Part shown: positions 8,653 through 19,081 of the stretch, piece after piece
Layout: each line of letters opens with the position of its first letter
Numbering within the stretch: the stretch's first letter is position 1
Assembly (NCBI RefSeq): GCF_003116095.1
Contig: NZ_LGRA01000018.1
Coordinates: forward strand, 57,447-121,446
Direction: 5' to 3'
Length of the DNA stretch: 64,000 nt
From: Azospirillum sp. TSO35-2
GTDB lineage: Bacteria; Pseudomonadota; Alphaproteobacteria; Azospirillales; Azospirillaceae
The notes under the pieces: generated by a model
Databases searched by the model: none
What the model was told of the DNA's origin: nothing
The model's input: the letters and a program-made list of their open reading frames with translations, nothing else
Made by a program: the position numbers and the translations under genes

Positions 8653-9002
8653 CGCTTTCCCGTCGCCCTGTCCGTTCCGATTGGTCTTGTCGGCGCACCA
8701 TTGTTGCGTGGCGCGGCAAAGAAATTGGTTTGTATGCTAGTATATTCGCAACACGCTCGCATTGTCCACATGCGGAAAACCGCAATGGGGAACCGGTCCG
8801 CTGCTTGGCGTCGCCCACAGCGTGAGCATGACCATTGCGGAACAATGGGGTTTTTCTCCAGCGGCGGCGTGAACGTGGTTGTGGAACGTCACGCCGGAGT
8901 TGTGGCGCGGCATGACCCCGTCCGTCAACCGGCAACCGTCCACCACCGCGATACCGACATCGGCGGGTGACAGGAAAATCCGGGTCGGCTAGCATCGGTT
9001 CC
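8653..9002. other. Divergent intergenic region between the repressor and tusA-like gene
   Basis: This 350-base stretch separates two divergent genes. It is AT-richer near 8700-8760 than its surroundings and should hold both promoters. I see no convincing protein gene here. Short frames on both strands lack protein-like composition. Confidence 0.6.
8733..8744. promoter_or_regulatory. Candidate repressor operator (imperfect dyad)
   Basis: TATGCTAGTATA matches its own reverse complement at 10 of 12 positions. It lies about 80 bases upstream of the ArsR-family start in the AT-rich part of the intergenic region, where an autoregulatory operator would be expected. Short dyads occur by chance, so this is tentative. 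Confidence 0.3.
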
Positions 9003-9230
9003 ATGACCGATCATCCGTTGGACACCAAGGGCTTGCAATGCCCGCTGCCGGTGCTGCGCGCGCGTAAGGCGCTGAAGGCCCTCGCCGTCGGCGATACCCT
9101 GACCATCGAGGCGACCGATCCCGGCGCGCTGAAGGATTTTCCCGCCTTCTGCGAGGCGACCGGCAACCGCCTGCTGTCCTCCGAGGAGGCGGACGGCGTC
9201 CTGCGCTTCGTCATCGAACGGGTCGTCTAG
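9003..9230 (+). CDS. TusA-family sulfurtransferase
   Basis: Sulfur-carrier protein of 75 residues. The catalytic CPxP motif is at Cys13 (GLQCPLPVLRARKAL), followed by the usual DPGALKDFPAFCEATGN segment of the two-layer alpha/beta fold. TusA proteins accept persulfide sulfur on this cysteine and pass it to tRNA thiolation, molybdenum cofactor or sulfur oxidation. I choose the ATG at 9003 because the family starts right here; a GTG 36 bases upstream adds non-homologous residues. The location next to a BigR/SqrR-type repressor suggests a link to reactive sulfur handling. Confidence 0.88.
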   Translation: MTDHPLDTKGLQCPLPVLRARKALKALAVGDTLTIEATDPGALKDFPAFCEATGNRLLSSEEADGVLRFVIERVV

Positions 9231-9401
9231 GCTTTCTCCCGGCCGGCTCGCATCCGCCCTCCGGATGCCCGGATTCCGACCGGCTCCCAAAGGTGGAGTG
9301 TGACGAATCGTCCTGGATTCAGCCTGTACTTTCATTAGCGATGCAGGAAGAATGGTTTTCGGAAACGCTCTGAACGCCAACGATAACGACCGAAAAAAAC
9401 C

Positions 9402-10331
9402 ATGTTCACCACCCTGTTCACCCACCCGGCGTGCCTGGAGCACGACACGGGACTGGGGCATCCTGAATGCTCCGACCGCCTGCGCGCCGTGCTGGCCGCC
9501 CTGGAAACGGAAGAGTTCCACATGCTGGAACGGCAGGAGGCGCCGCGCGCCACGGTGGAACAACTCGCCCGCGCGCACCCGCAATCGCACATAGAGCGGG
9601 TGCTGGCGACCATCCCCGACGTGGAGCATGCGGGCATCGACGCCGACACCGTGGTGTCGCCCGGATCGGGGGAGGCGGCGCTGCGGGCCGCCGGGGCGGT
9701 GGTCGCCGCGGTCGACGCGGTGGCGACCGGCCAGTCGCGCAACGCCTTCTGCGCCGTGCGCCCCCCCGGCCACCACGCGGAACGGGAGAAGGCGATGGGC
9801 TTCTGCCTGTTCAACAACGCCGCCGTCGGCGCCTACCACGCGCGGGCGGCGCACGGGCTGCAGCGGGTGGCGGTGATGGATTTCGACGTCCATCACGGCA
9901 ACGGCACCCAGGACATCTTCCAGCACGACCCCGACCTGCTCTATTGCTCGACCCACCAGTCGCCGCTCTATCCCGGCACCGGCGACGCCGGTGAGACGGG
10001 CGAGTACGGCAACTGCGTCAACGCGCCGCTGCCGGCGATGGCCGGATCGCCGGAGTTCCGGCACGCGATGACCCACATCATCCTGCCGGCGATCGATCAT
10101 TTCAAACCGGACCTGCTGATCATCTCGGCCGGCTTCGACGCCCATTCGCGTGACCCGCTGGCCGGCCTGCACCTGATCGACGACGATTTCGTCTGGGCGA
10201 CGCGCAAGCTGGGCGAGTTGGCCCGCACCCATTGCGGCGCGCGCATCGTCTCGGTGCTGGAGGGCGGGTACAACCTGCGGGCGCTGGCGTCGGCCAGCGC
10301 GGCCCATGTGCGCGAGCTGATGTATTGCTGA
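9402..10331 (+). CDS. Histone deacetylase family protein (acetylpolyamine/AcuC-like)
   Basis: Zinc-dependent deacetylase of 309 residues. Active-site landmarks are present: RPPGHHAE (the tandem His near residues 124-125), DFDVHHGNGTQ (zinc-binding Asp and His near 160), SAGFDAHSRDPLAG (second zinc Asp) and LEGGYN. The N-terminus GHPECSDRL is also typical. Bacterial members remove acetyl groups from small amines or from proteins such as acetyl-CoA synthetase; the substrate cannot be told here. It lies about 130 bases before xseB on the same strand. The ATG follows a run of seven A residues and has no obvious Shine-Dalgarno site. Confidence 0.92.
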   Translation: MFTTLFTHPACLEHDTGLGHPECSDRLRAVLAALETEEFHMLERQEAPRATVEQLARAHPQSHIERVLATIPDVEHAGIDADTVVSPGSGEAALRAAGAVVAAVDAVATGQSRNAFCAVRPPGHHAEREKAMGFCLFNNAAVGAYHARAAHGLQRVAVMDFDVHHGNGTQDIFQHDPDLLYCSTHQSPLYPGTGDAGETGEYGNCVNAPLPAMAGSPEFRHAMTHIILPAIDHFKPDLLIISAGFDAHSRDPLAGLHLIDDDFVWATRKLGELARTHCGARIVSVLEGGYNLRALASASAAHVRELMYC

Positions 10332-10461
10332 AGGGGCCACTCCCGACGGGGGGCGGGCCCTATCCGACCGCATAGGCCGCAAGGGCCGGGGCGTCGACCT
10401 GCCTCGGCCCTTGCGCCGGACGTGGGCGGGGCCTAACTTCGCGGGCTTGAGGTCTCATCCT

Positions 10462-10749
10462 ATGGTTCTGCCCGACATGCCCCCTTCCTCCGCCGTGCCG
10501 TCTTCTTCTCCGATCCCGCCGGACATCGCCGCCCTGACCTTCGAGGACGCGCTCGCCGAACTGGAACGGATCGTCCGCCAGCTCGAGGAAGGCCGCGGCA
10601 AGCTCGACGACGCCATCGCGTCCTATGAACGCGGCACCGCGCTGAAGCGCCATTGCGAGTTGAAGCTGCGCGAGGCGCAGGCCAAGATCGATCGCATCAC
10701 CGTGAGTGCCGACGGTTCGCTCGGCACCGAACCCGCCCGGATCGACTGA
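10462..10749 (+). CDS. xseB: Exodeoxyribonuclease VII small subunit
   Basis: Small subunit of 95 residues that binds several copies to XseA to form the single-strand-specific nuclease used in DNA repair. The family core LTFEDALAELERIVRQLEEG, followed by LDDAIASYERGTALKRHCE, is unmistakable and predicts two helices. The N-terminal 25 residues are a Pro/Ser-rich tail. ATGs at 10462 and 10477 are both possible. The stop is followed one base later by the GTG of the prenyl synthase gene, the common xseB-ispA-dxs arrangement. Confidence 0.93.
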   Translation: MVLPDMPPSSAVPSSSPIPPDIAALTFEDALAELERIVRQLEEGRGKLDDAIASYERGTALKRHCELKLREAQAKIDRITVSADGSLGTEPARID

Positions 10750-10750
10750 C

Positions 10751-11653
10751 GTGCAGACCATATCCCAAACCGACCTGAAGACCGCCATGGCGGAGATCGC
10801 CCAGGCCGTCGAGATCAAGATCGGCGCCCTGCTGCCGACCACCGATCTGGCGGAAGCGCGGCTGTTCGACGCCATGCGCTATGGCTGCCTGAACGGCGGC
10901 AAGCGGCTGCGCCCCTTCCTGGTGATGCAGTCGGCGTCGCTGTTCGGGGTCAACCACGACTGCGCCATCCGCGTCGCCGCGGCGGTGGAGATGGTCCACA
11001 GCTATTCCCTGGTCCACGACGACCTGCCGGCGATGGACGACGGCGAGCTGCGGCGCGGCCGGCCGACCTGCCACCGCCAGTTCGACGAGGCGACCGCCAT
11101 CCTGGCCGGCGACGGGCTGCTGACCTACGCCTTCGAGGTGCTGAGCGACAGCGAGACGCACGAGGATCCCAACATCCGCTGCCAGCTGGTCGCGGCGCTG
11201 GCCAAGGCGGCCGGCGGCCACGGCATGGTCGGCGGCCAGATGCTGGACCTGATCGCGGAGCACGAGACCTTCGACCTCGGCACCACCACCCGGCTGCAGC
11301 GGATGAAGACCGGCGAGATGATCGCCTTCTCCTGCGAGGCCGGCAGCATCCTGGGCAAGGCCAACCCGCCGCAGCGCCATGCGCTGCGCGCCTACGCCCA
11401 TGACCTCGGCCTCGCCTTCCAGATCGTCGACGACCTGCTCGACGTCGAGGGCACGGCGGAGGAAACCGGAAAGACCGTCGGCCGCGACGCCCAGGCCGGC
11501 AAGGCGACCTTCGTCTCGATCCTCGGCCGCGAGCGCGCCCGCGCCCAGGCCGACATGCTGGCCCGCCAGGCGGCGGATCACTTGGACATTTTCGATGGTC
11601 GTGCCGATATGTTGAAGGCCGTCGCCGACTTCGTCGTCGCGCGCCGCGCCTGA
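10751..11653 (+). CDS. ispA: Polyprenyl diphosphate synthase (farnesyl/geranyl type)
   Basis: Trans-prenyltransferase of 300 residues making farnesyl or geranyl diphosphate from IPP and DMAPP. The first Asp-rich motif DDLPAMDD is at about residues 90-97, followed by [18 protein letters not shown], and the second Asp-rich motif DDLLD is near 226. I take the GTG at 10751, one base after the xseB stop. The gene sits between xseB and dxs, so precursor supply and chain elongation are co-expressed. Confidence 0.93.
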   Translation: MQTISQTDLKTAMAEIAQAVEIKIGALLPTTDLAEARLFDAMRYGCLNGGKRLRPFLVMQSASLFGVNHDCAIRVAAAVEMVHSYSLVHDDLPAMDDGELRRGRPTCHRQFDEATAILAGDGLLTYAFEVLSDSETHEDPNIRCQLVAALAKAAGGHGMVGGQMLDLIAEHETFDLGTTTRLQRMKTGEMIAFSCEAGSILGKANPPQRHALRAYAHDLGLAFQIVDDLLDVEGTAEETGKTVGRDAQAGKATFVSILGRERARAQADMLARQAADHLDIFDGRADMLKAVADFVVARRA

Positions 11654-11673
11654 CTGGTGAGGATCCGCAAGAC

Positions 11674-13587
11674 GTGACCGCCAACAAGACTCCGCTGCTC
11701 GACCTTTGTCCGACGCCAGCCAAGCTGCGGGCCCTGAAGCCCGAGCAGCTCCGCCAGTTCGCCGACGAGCTGCGCACCGAAACCGTGGCCGCCGTGTCGG
11801 TGACCGGCGGCCATCTCGGTGCGGGGCTGGGGGTGGTGGAACTGACGGTCGCCCTGCACTACGTGTTCGACACGCCCTATGACCGGCTGATCTGGGACGT
11901 CGGGCACCAGTGCTACCCGCACAAGATCCTGACCGGCCGGCGCGACCGCATCCGCACCCTGCGCATGGGCGGCGGCCTCAGCGGCTTCACCAAGCGGTCG
12001 GAGAGCGAATACGACCCGTTCGGCGCCGGCCACAGCTCCACCTCGATCTCCGCCGGGCTCGGCATGGCGGTGGCGAGCGGGCTGAAGGGCGAGCGCAAGA
12101 ACGTCATCGCCGTGATCGGCGACGGCGCGATGAGCGCCGGCATGGCCTACGAGGCGATGAACAACGCCGCCTCGGCCAAGTCGCGGCTGATCGTGGTGCT
12201 CAACGACAACGACATGTCGATCGCCCCGCCGGTCGGCGCGATGAGCGCCTACCTGTCGCGGCTGATCTCGTCCAAGCCCTACCTGTCCTTGCGCCATCTG
12301 GCCAAGGAGATCGCCGACCAGCTGCCGCGCCCGCTGCGCAACGCCGCCCGCCGGGCGGAGGAATACGCCCGCGGCATGGTCACCGGCGGCACCCTGTTCG
12401 AGGAGCTGGGCTTCTACTACATCGGCCCGATCGACGGCCACAACCTGGACCATCTGCTGCCGGTGCTGCAGAACGTCCGCGACGCCGACGACGACAAGCC
12501 GGTGCTGATCCACGTCGTCACCAAGAAGGGCAAGGGCTACGGCCCGGCGGAGGAATCGGCCGACAAGCTGCACGCCGTCGCCAAGTTCGACGTGGTGACC
12601 GGCGCCCAGGCCAAGCCGAAATCCAACGCCCCGACCTACACCCGCGTCTTCGGCCAGTCCCTGATCCGGGAAGCGGAGGCCGATCCGACCATCGTCGGCA
12701 TCACCGCCGCCATGCCGTCGGGCACCGGGCTGGACCTGTTCGGCCAGCGCTTCCCCGACCGCTGCTTCGACGTCGGCATCGCCGAACAGCACGCGGTGAC
12801 CTTCGCCGCCGGCATGGCGACGGAGGGGTTCAAGCCGTTCTGCGCCATCTACTCCACCTTCCTCCAGCGTGCCTACGACCAGGTCGTCCACGACGTGGTG
12901 CTGCAACATCTGCCGGTGCGCTTCGCGCTGGACCGCGCCGGGCTGGTGGGGGCGGACGGGGCGACCCACGCCGGGTCGTTCGACACCGCCTATCTCGGCT
13001 GCCTGCCCGACATCGTGCTGATGGCCGCGGCGGACGAGCTGGAGCTGATGCACATGGTGGCGACCCAGGCCGCCATCGACGACCGCGCCTCGGCCCTGCG
13101 CTACCCGCGCGGCGAGGGGGTGGGGCTGGAGCTGCCCGACCGCGGCTCGGTCCTGCCGCTGGGCAAGGGACGGATCCTGCAGGAGGGCACCAAGGTCGCC
13201 ATCCTCAGCTACGGCACCCGGCTGGGCGAGGCCCGCAAGGCGGCGGCCGAACTTGCGGCGCGCGGCCTGTCGACCACGCTGGCCGACGCCCGCTTCGCCA
13301 AGCCGCTGGACGAGGATCTGGTGCGCCGCCTCGCGCTCGGGCATGAGGTGCTGATCACCATCGAGGAGGGCTCGGTCGGCGGCTTCGGCAGCTTCGTTCT
13401 GCAGTTCCTGGCGACGGCGGGCCTGCTCGACGGCGGGCTGAAGATCCGGCCGATGGTGTTGCCGGACGTCTACCTCGACCATGATGCGCCGGCCAAGCAG
13501 TATGAGAAGGCCGGCCTGACCGCGCAGCACATCGTCCAGACCGCCTTGCAGGCCCTGGGCATCGGCAGCGCCGCCGCCCGCGCCTGA
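11674..13587 (+). CDS. dxs: 1-deoxy-D-xylulose-5-phosphate synthase
   Basis: Thiamine-diphosphate enzyme of 637 residues, full length, catalysing the first step of the non-mevalonate isoprenoid pathway (pyruvate plus glyceraldehyde 3-phosphate). The N-terminal domain has [17 protein letters not shown] and the thiamine motif [17 protein letters not shown] (near residue 149). The catalytic Glu lies in [15 protein letters not shown] (about 371), and the C-terminal transketolase domain ends normally. It starts with GTG 20 bases after ispA. Two GC-rich hairpins follow its stop. Confidence 0.97.
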   Translation: MTANKTPLLDLCPTPAKLRALKPEQLRQFADELRTETVAAVSVTGGHLGAGLGVVELTVALHYVFDTPYDRLIWDVGHQCYPHKILTGRRDRIRTLRMGGGLSGFTKRSESEYDPFGAGHSSTSISAGLGMAVASGLKGERKNVIAVIGDGAMSAGMAYEAMNNAASAKSRLIVVLNDNDMSIAPPVGAMSAYLSRLISSKPYLSLRHLAKEIADQLPRPLRNAARRAEEYARGMVTGGTLFEELGFYYIGPIDGHNLDHLLPVLQNVRDADDDKPVLIHVVTKKGKGYGPAEESADKLHAVAKFDVVTGAQAKPKSNAPTYTRVFGQSLIREAEADPTIVGITAAMPSGTGLDLFGQRFPDRCFDVGIAEQHAVTFAAGMATEGFKPFCAIYSTFLQRAYDQVVHDVVLQHLPVRFALDRAGLVGADGATHAGSFDTAYLGCLPDIVLMAAADELELMHMVATQAAIDDRASALRYPRGEGVGLELPDRGSVLPLGKGRILQEGTKVAILSYGTRLGEARKAAAELAARGLSTTLADARFAKPLDEDLVRRLALGHEVLITIEEGSVGGFGSFVLQFLATAGLLDGGLKIRPMVLPDVYLDHDAPAKQYEKAGLTAQHIVQTALQALGIGSAAARA

Positions 13588-13593
13588 GTTCGG

Positions 13594-13663
13594 CCGACGC
13601 CCCTCCGGCGTCGGAACCCTCACGACCGTCATCGACCGGCCGCGCCCCCCAAGGGCGCGGCCG
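13594..13663 (+). terminator. Two GC hairpins after dxs
   Basis: CCGACGCC (13594-13601) pairs with GGCGTCGG (13607-13614), and CGGCCGCGCCC (13637-13647) pairs with GGGCGCGGCCG (13653-13663). Neither has a clear T-run, so they may be weak terminators or mRNA 3' protection. Confidence 0.45.
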
Positions 13664-13818
13664 TTGCGCGTCCGGACGATCCGGTCTGTCGGCAATTCCC
13701 TGTTCGAACAACGGCTTGGCGCGCTTTGACGCACCCGACCGGAAATCGACACACCCCCGTAAATAAGTTCACATTTTATTAGACAACCCGGACGCAGCGT
13801 GAGCGTAGCAGGGTATGC

Positions 13819-15849
13819 ATGGTGGAGGCGGCTGTGGATGAGACTGGTGCTGGCGGGACGGACGGGTCCGCGCGCGCGACCCCGGCATCCCGGATGAAGA
13901 TCGGTGTGCGGCTGGCCCTGGCCTTCGGTGTCACGGTGCTCCTTGCCGTGGCGATGACGACGCTGAGCAACCTGTGGCTCAGCAACCGGCTGGTCGATCA
14001 GGCGGCGGACCGCCAGTTGCAGACCTTGCAGCAGTTCCTGGCCACCCGGCTGTCCAGCGAGGCGCAACGCGCCCTGACCCTGGCCGAGGGGCTGGCGGGC
14101 AACGTCGAGATTCAGGACGCCTTCGCGGCCGGCGACCGCGACCGGCTGGCCCGCATGCTGGTGCCCGGCTTCAAGGCGCTGAAGGAGCGGCAGGGCCTGA
14201 CCCAGATGCAGTTCCACACGCCGGATTCGCGGTCCTTCCTGCGTGTCCACCGGCCGGAAAAGTTCGGCGACGACCTGTCCGCCATCCGCTTCACCGTTGT
14301 GGAGGTCAACAAGACCCACCAGCCGGTGGCCGGGCTGGAGAACGGGGTGGAGGGGCTCGGCATCCGTGGGGTGGTGCCGGTGCTGCGCAACGGCGTGGCG
14401 CTCGGCTCGTTCGAGGTCGGCCTGTCCTTCGGCAAGCCATTCTTCGAATCCTTCAAGGCCTCGACCGGCGCCGACGTCGCCTTCTACGTCCGCAAGGGGG
14501 AGGGGTTCGAGGTCTTCGCCTCCACCTTCGCCGAATCGTTGCCTTTCAGCGTTGCCGAACAGACCGCGGCCCTGGCCGCGCCGAGCGCGGCGCGGACGAT
14601 GGTGCTGTCGGGGCGCGGTTCGGCCGTGGTCCTGATGCCGGTGCGCGACTACCGCGGCACCGCGTTCGGCGTCACCGCGCTTGCCCTCGACCGCAGCGCC
14701 TTCGATGCCGCCATCGACGAGGCCCATGTGCTGGCGCTTGCCATCGGCGTGCTGGCGCTGGTCCTGGGGCTCGCCATCGCGTGGCGGCTGGAGCGCGCCA
14801 TCGCCCGACCGATCCAGGCGATGACCGGTTCGATGGCCGAACTTGCCGGCGGCAACACCGACGTCCGCATCGCCGGCACCGGACGCGGCGACGAGATCGG
14901 CGCCATGGCCGGGGCGTTGGAGGTGTTCCGCCGCGGCATGATCGAGGCGGAGCGGCTGCGTGCCGGCCAGGACCGCATGAAGCGGGCGGCGGATGAGGAG
15001 CGGCGGACGGCGATGCAGGCGCTGGCCGACCGGTTCGAGGCCGACGTCGGCCGGCTGATCGGCAGCCTGTCCTCCGCCGCGACCGAGATGGAGGCGACCG
15101 CCGGGTCGATGTCGGCGACGGCCGAGCACACCAACCGGCAGTCGGCGGTGGTGGCGACCGCGTCGCAGCAGGCGACCGGCAACGTCCAGACCGTCGCCGC
15201 CGCGACCGAGCAGCTGGCCGCCTCGATCAACGCCATTGGCGATCAGGCGACGCGGTCGCGCGACGTGTCCGGCAAGGCGGTGGTCGACGCCCGGCAGACC
15301 GACGCGGCGGTCCGCCAACTGGCGGACAGCGCCGGACGCATCGGGCAGGTCGTCACGCTGATCCAGGACATCGCCAGCCAGACCAATCTGCTGGCGTTGA
15401 ACGCCACCATCGAGGCCGCAAGGGCGGGGGAGGCCGGCAAGGGCTTCGCCGTGGTGGCCGGCGAGGTGAAGACGCTGGCCAACCAGACGGCGCGGGCGAC
15501 CGACGACATCCGCCGACAGATCGAGCAGATGCAGCAGGCGTCTTCCGGCGCGGTCGCCGCCATCGAGGACATCGGCGTGGTCATCGGGCAGGTCAGCGGC
15601 ATCGCCGACGACATCGCCGCCGCGGTCGAGCAGCAGGGCGAGGCGACCCGCGAGATCGCCCGCAACGTCCAGCAGGCGGCCGTCGGCACGCGCGAGGTCA
15701 CGGTCAACATCGCCGGGGTGCAGCAGGCCGCCGGCGAAACGGGGGCCGCCGCCACCCAGGTGCTGGGCGCCGCCCGCGACCTGTCCCGTCAGGCGGAGGC
15801 GCTGACCACCGAAGTGCGGAGCTTCCTGGCAGGGGTGCGCGCGGCCTGA
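13819..15849 (+). CDS. Methyl-accepting chemotaxis protein with periplasmic cache-like sensor
   Basis: Transmembrane chemoreceptor of 676 residues. A first membrane helix lies near residues 29-52. A periplasmic domain of about 245 residues follows; its MQFHTPDSRSFLRVHRPEKF and GIRGVVPVLRNGVALGSFE segments resemble the double-cache sensor (dCache_3) family. The second membrane helix is at about 302-320 (VLALAIGVLALVLGLAIAW), then HAMP, then the signalling domain with its hairpin tip near 520-550 (SQTNLLALNATIEAARAGEA). It ends without an NWETF-like CheR tether. Its ligand is unknown. It is a single-gene unit, and an AT-rich stretch before it (about 13760-13800) could be its promoter. Confidence 0.93.
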   Translation: MVEAAVDETGAGGTDGSARATPASRMKIGVRLALAFGVTVLLAVAMTTLSNLWLSNRLVDQAADRQLQTLQQFLATRLSSEAQRALTLAEGLAGNVEIQDAFAAGDRDRLARMLVPGFKALKERQGLTQMQFHTPDSRSFLRVHRPEKFGDDLSAIRFTVVEVNKTHQPVAGLENGVEGLGIRGVVPVLRNGVALGSFEVGLSFGKPFFESFKASTGADVAFYVRKGEGFEVFASTFAESLPFSVAEQTAALAAPSAARTMVLSGRGSAVVLMPVRDYRGTAFGVTALALDRSAFDAAIDEAHVLALAIGVLALVLGLAIAWRLERAIARPIQAMTGSMAELAGGNTDVRIAGTGRGDEIGAMAGALEVFRRGMIEAERLRAGQDRMKRAADEERRTAMQALADRFEADVGRLIGSLSSAATEMEATAGSMSATAEHTNRQSAVVATASQQATGNVQTVAAATEQLAASINAIGDQATRSRDVSGKAVVDARQTDAAVRQLADSAGRIGQVVTLIQDIASQTNLLALNATIEAARAGEAGKGFAVVAGEVKTLANQTARATDDIRRQIEQMQQASSGAVAAIEDIGVVIGQVSGIADDIAAAVEQQGEATREIARNVQQAAVGTREVTVNIAGVQQAAGETGAAATQVLGAARDLSRQAEALTTEVRSFLAGVRAA

Positions 15850-16108
15850 TGGGGCCCGCCGGACCCGCTTGGGACCGCCCGGTTCCGACCGGCCCGGCGC
15901 TTCCGGGCCGGCGGGGTGGACCGTCGCTCATGCGGGCCTGTACGATGGCGGGAACCGCCCGTCCGAAGGGCGTAATGCTATTTGTCTAGCAAAGTTTCGG
16001 GTTGTTGGGCTGGTGCGCATCGCGAGCCGCGCCGTACACTGCCCCTTGCTGAAAAGACGGTCGGAAGGCCACGGCGGGCAGCAAGGGGCGGCTACGAGGT
16101 CGGGAACG

Positions 16109-17191
16109 ATGGCGCACACCATAGCGGCGATGGCGTATCGGAGCGCGGAGTTCGGCGCGGATCTGGCGGCCGATCTGGGGGCGGAGGCCGGTGGCGAGCG
16201 CGGTGCCGCGGGACCATTACCGACGACCACTCCGGACACCGGTGCCGGGTTCGCGTCCGGTGACCCGGCGATGCTGCGCAGCCTGCTCGACCAGACGCCG
16301 ACGCCGACCGCGCTGGTGGAGGGGGGCGGCGACCTGTGCAGCTTCGCCAATGCCGCTTTTCGCGCGCTGGGCGTGGTGGTGGGGGCCGGGGTGGTCGAAC
16401 GCTTCCCGGCTTTGCCGCCGACCCTGCTGGACGAGGCACGGCGCACCGGCCTGCCGCAGCGCAGCCGCGCCTCGGGTGACAGAGTGCCGGATGGCGAGCG
16501 TTTCTGGGATGTGCGCGTCACGCCGATGATGGGGGTGAACGGCGTCGTCCGCGGCCTGATCGTCACCGCCGAGGAAACCCCGGATTCGGCCGTGGAGCAT
16601 GACCGGCGCCTGCGCGACGTCAGCCACCGGGTCAAGAACACCCTGCAACTCGTCTCCAGCCTGCTGACCCTGCAGACGCTGTCGTCCAAGGATCCGGAAG
16701 TCCGCCGCGCCTTGCAGAACGCCGGCAGCCGCATCGGCATCGTCACCCAGGCGCACCAACGCACCCACGCCGCGTTGCGTGCCGGCACCGTCGACATTGC
16801 CGGCCACCTGCGCGAGCTGTGTCTGGAGATGGAGGCGACGTTGCCCGGCGCCCACCGGATCCAGGTGACGGCGCAGCCGACCGACCTGCCGGTGGACGCG
16901 ATCATCCCCTTCAGCCTGATCGTCGCCGAACTGGTGGTCAACGCCGCCAAGCACGCCTTTCCCTCCGGAGCGCCGGGGCTGATCGAGGTCAGGCTGGGCC
17001 GCAGCGACGCCGGCGCGATCCGCCTGGAAGTCGCCGACCAGGGCAGCGGCCTTCCGGCCGGGCTGGAGATCACCCGCGCGGCCACGCTGGGCCTGAAGGT
17101 GGTGCGCGCCTTCGTCGGGCAACTGCGCGGCACGCTGTCGGCCGCCTCCGGTCCCTTCGGCACCCGCGTCACCGTCGATCTGCCGGCCTGA
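16109..17191 (+). CDS. HisKA_2-type sensor histidine kinase, soluble
   Basis: Predicted cytosolic histidine kinase of 360 residues without membrane helices. Residues ~50-160 look like a PAS domain (DQTPTPTALVEGGGDL ... GLIVTAEE). The phospho-acceptor helix DVSHRVKNTLQLVSSLLTLQ has its His near residue 173 and is the HisKA_2 type. The ATPase domain shows ELVVNAAKHAF (N box), VADQGSGLP (G1) and TLGLKVVRAF. This class is common in Alphaproteobacteria and often feeds the general stress response, but no regulator or sigma gene is adjacent. The frame is open 240 bases upstream; the ATG at 16109 is chosen because that extension is not protein-like. Confidence 0.88.
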   Translation: MAHTIAAMAYRSAEFGADLAADLGAEAGGERGAAGPLPTTTPDTGAGFASGDPAMLRSLLDQTPTPTALVEGGGDLCSFANAAFRALGVVVGAGVVERFPALPPTLLDEARRTGLPQRSRASGDRVPDGERFWDVRVTPMMGVNGVVRGLIVTAEETPDSAVEHDRRLRDVSHRVKNTLQLVSSLLTLQTLSSKDPEVRRALQNAGSRIGIVTQAHQRTHAALRAGTVDIAGHLRELCLEMEATLPGAHRIQVTAQPTDLPVDAIIPFSLIVAELVVNAAKHAFPSGAPGLIEVRLGRSDAGAIRLEVADQGSGLPAGLEITRAATLGLKVVRAFVGQLRGTLSAASGPFGTRVTVDLPA

Positions 17192-17302
17192 CCCGCATCG
17201 CCCGGCTTCGTGGCGCCCGATCGTTCGAAGGCTTGCCCTTCGCGCCGTTCCGCGTCAGGAATGCGGCCGTGAGGTCGAAGCGGGCGCGAAAGGACGGTCG
17301 GC

Positions 17303-18064
<762 letters not shown>

Positions 18065-18154
18065 ACCGCTGCGAGAGCACCGATAATCCGCACCCGCCGG
18101 AACCCTGAATTCCGGAAGGGGCGGCGTGCCTCAGGCCCGAGCCCAGGATCGTGA

Positions 18155-19060
18155 ATGCAAGCCCGCCAATTGGAAGTCTTTTGCACGCTGATGCGCTGTG
18201 GAACGGTGACGGGCGCGGCGGCGATGCTGAACATCTCGCAACCGGCGCTGAGCCAGATCCTGCTGCACGCCGAAGATCAGCTCGGGTTCAAACTGTTCGA
18301 CCGGGTGCGCGGGCGGCTGGTGCCGACGCAGGAGGCCAACGAGCTGTATCCGGAGGCCGAGCGCATCTTTTCCGAACTCGGCGCGCTGCGCCGGCGCACG
18401 CTCGACATGCGCCATGGCCGCACCGGCCTCGTCCGTCTCGCCGCGTCGGCGCCGCCGTCCATGTCCATCGTGCCCAAGGCGCTGACCGCCTTCCGCGAGG
18501 CGCACCCCGACATCGTCGTGCGGTCGCTGGTCGCCCCGATCGCCAACATCATCGACATGCTGCGCAACGGCGACGTCCTGCTGGGGGTGGCGATGAACGA
18601 CATGCCCCATCCCGACCTTCATGTCGAAACGGTGGGGCATGCCGAACTGGTCTGCCTTATGCCCGAGGGGCATCGGCTGGCCGGACAGGCCGAGGTCGGG
18701 TTCGCCGATCTGGCGGAGGAGACGTTGATTTCCTACCGCGTCGACACGCTGCCCGGCCGGCTCCTGGCCGGGGCGCTGGAGGCGGAGGGGGGCGTCTATG
18801 CCCCGGCGGTGGAGATCGATCTGTCGATCACCGCCCTCCCCTTCGTCCGGGAGGGGATCGGCGTGGCGGTCGTCGACGGGCTTTTGCCGTGGAACCAGTT
18901 TTCCGGCATCGTCCAGCGGCCCTTCCGTCCCGGCATCCGGGTGCCCATCGCCATCCTGACCAGCAAGGAGCGCCCGCTGTCCGGCAGCCATGACCTGATG
19001 CGCGCGTGCCTGCGCCGGGCCGCCCGTGCCCTGGAGCCGGGCGGCGCCGAACGGAGTTGA
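18155..19060 (+). CDS. LysR-family transcriptional regulator
   Basis: LysR regulator of 301 residues. The N-terminal winged helix (QARQLEVFCTLMRCGTVTGA, then ISQPALSQILLHAEDQLG) is standard, followed by a substrate-binding-like effector domain from about residue 90. The look of the DNA-binding part (long helix, LRC variant, GRLVPTQEA) recalls regulators of opine and amino-acid catabolism such as OccR/NocR, a weak inference. It converges on a DAO-type oxidase gene 21 bases away and stands at the edge of the catabolic island. CCGGAA-N7-TTCCGG at 18097-18115 lies upstream. Confidence 0.92.
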   Translation: MQARQLEVFCTLMRCGTVTGAAAMLNISQPALSQILLHAEDQLGFKLFDRVRGRLVPTQEANELYPEAERIFSELGALRRRTLDMRHGRTGLVRLAASAPPSMSIVPKALTAFREAHPDIVVRSLVAPIANIIDMLRNGDVLLGVAMNDMPHPDLHVETVGHAELVCLMPEGHRLAGQAEVGFADLAEETLISYRVDTLPGRLLAGALEAEGGVYAPAVEIDLSITALPFVREGIGVAVVDGLLPWNQFSGIVQRPFRPGIRVPIAILTSKERPLSGSHDLMRACLRRAARALEPGGAERS

Positions 19061-19081
19061 CCGGAAGCGCCGGCCTCCCGG

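Noticed and set aside
8737..8946. Minus-strand frame in the repressor-tusA gap
   Set aside because: No ribosome site and a composition rich in His, Cys and Pro without domain character; it covers the promoter region.
11578..15318. Very long open frame on the minus strand across ispA, dxs and the chemoreceptor gene
   Set aside because: It is antisense to three certain genes; its translation is full of His, Gln, Arg and Gly repeats typical of shadow frames in GC-rich DNA.
15869..16108. Upstream extension of the HisKA_2 kinase frame
   Set aside because: The extension is not protein-like and an ATG at 16109 gives a normal architecture.
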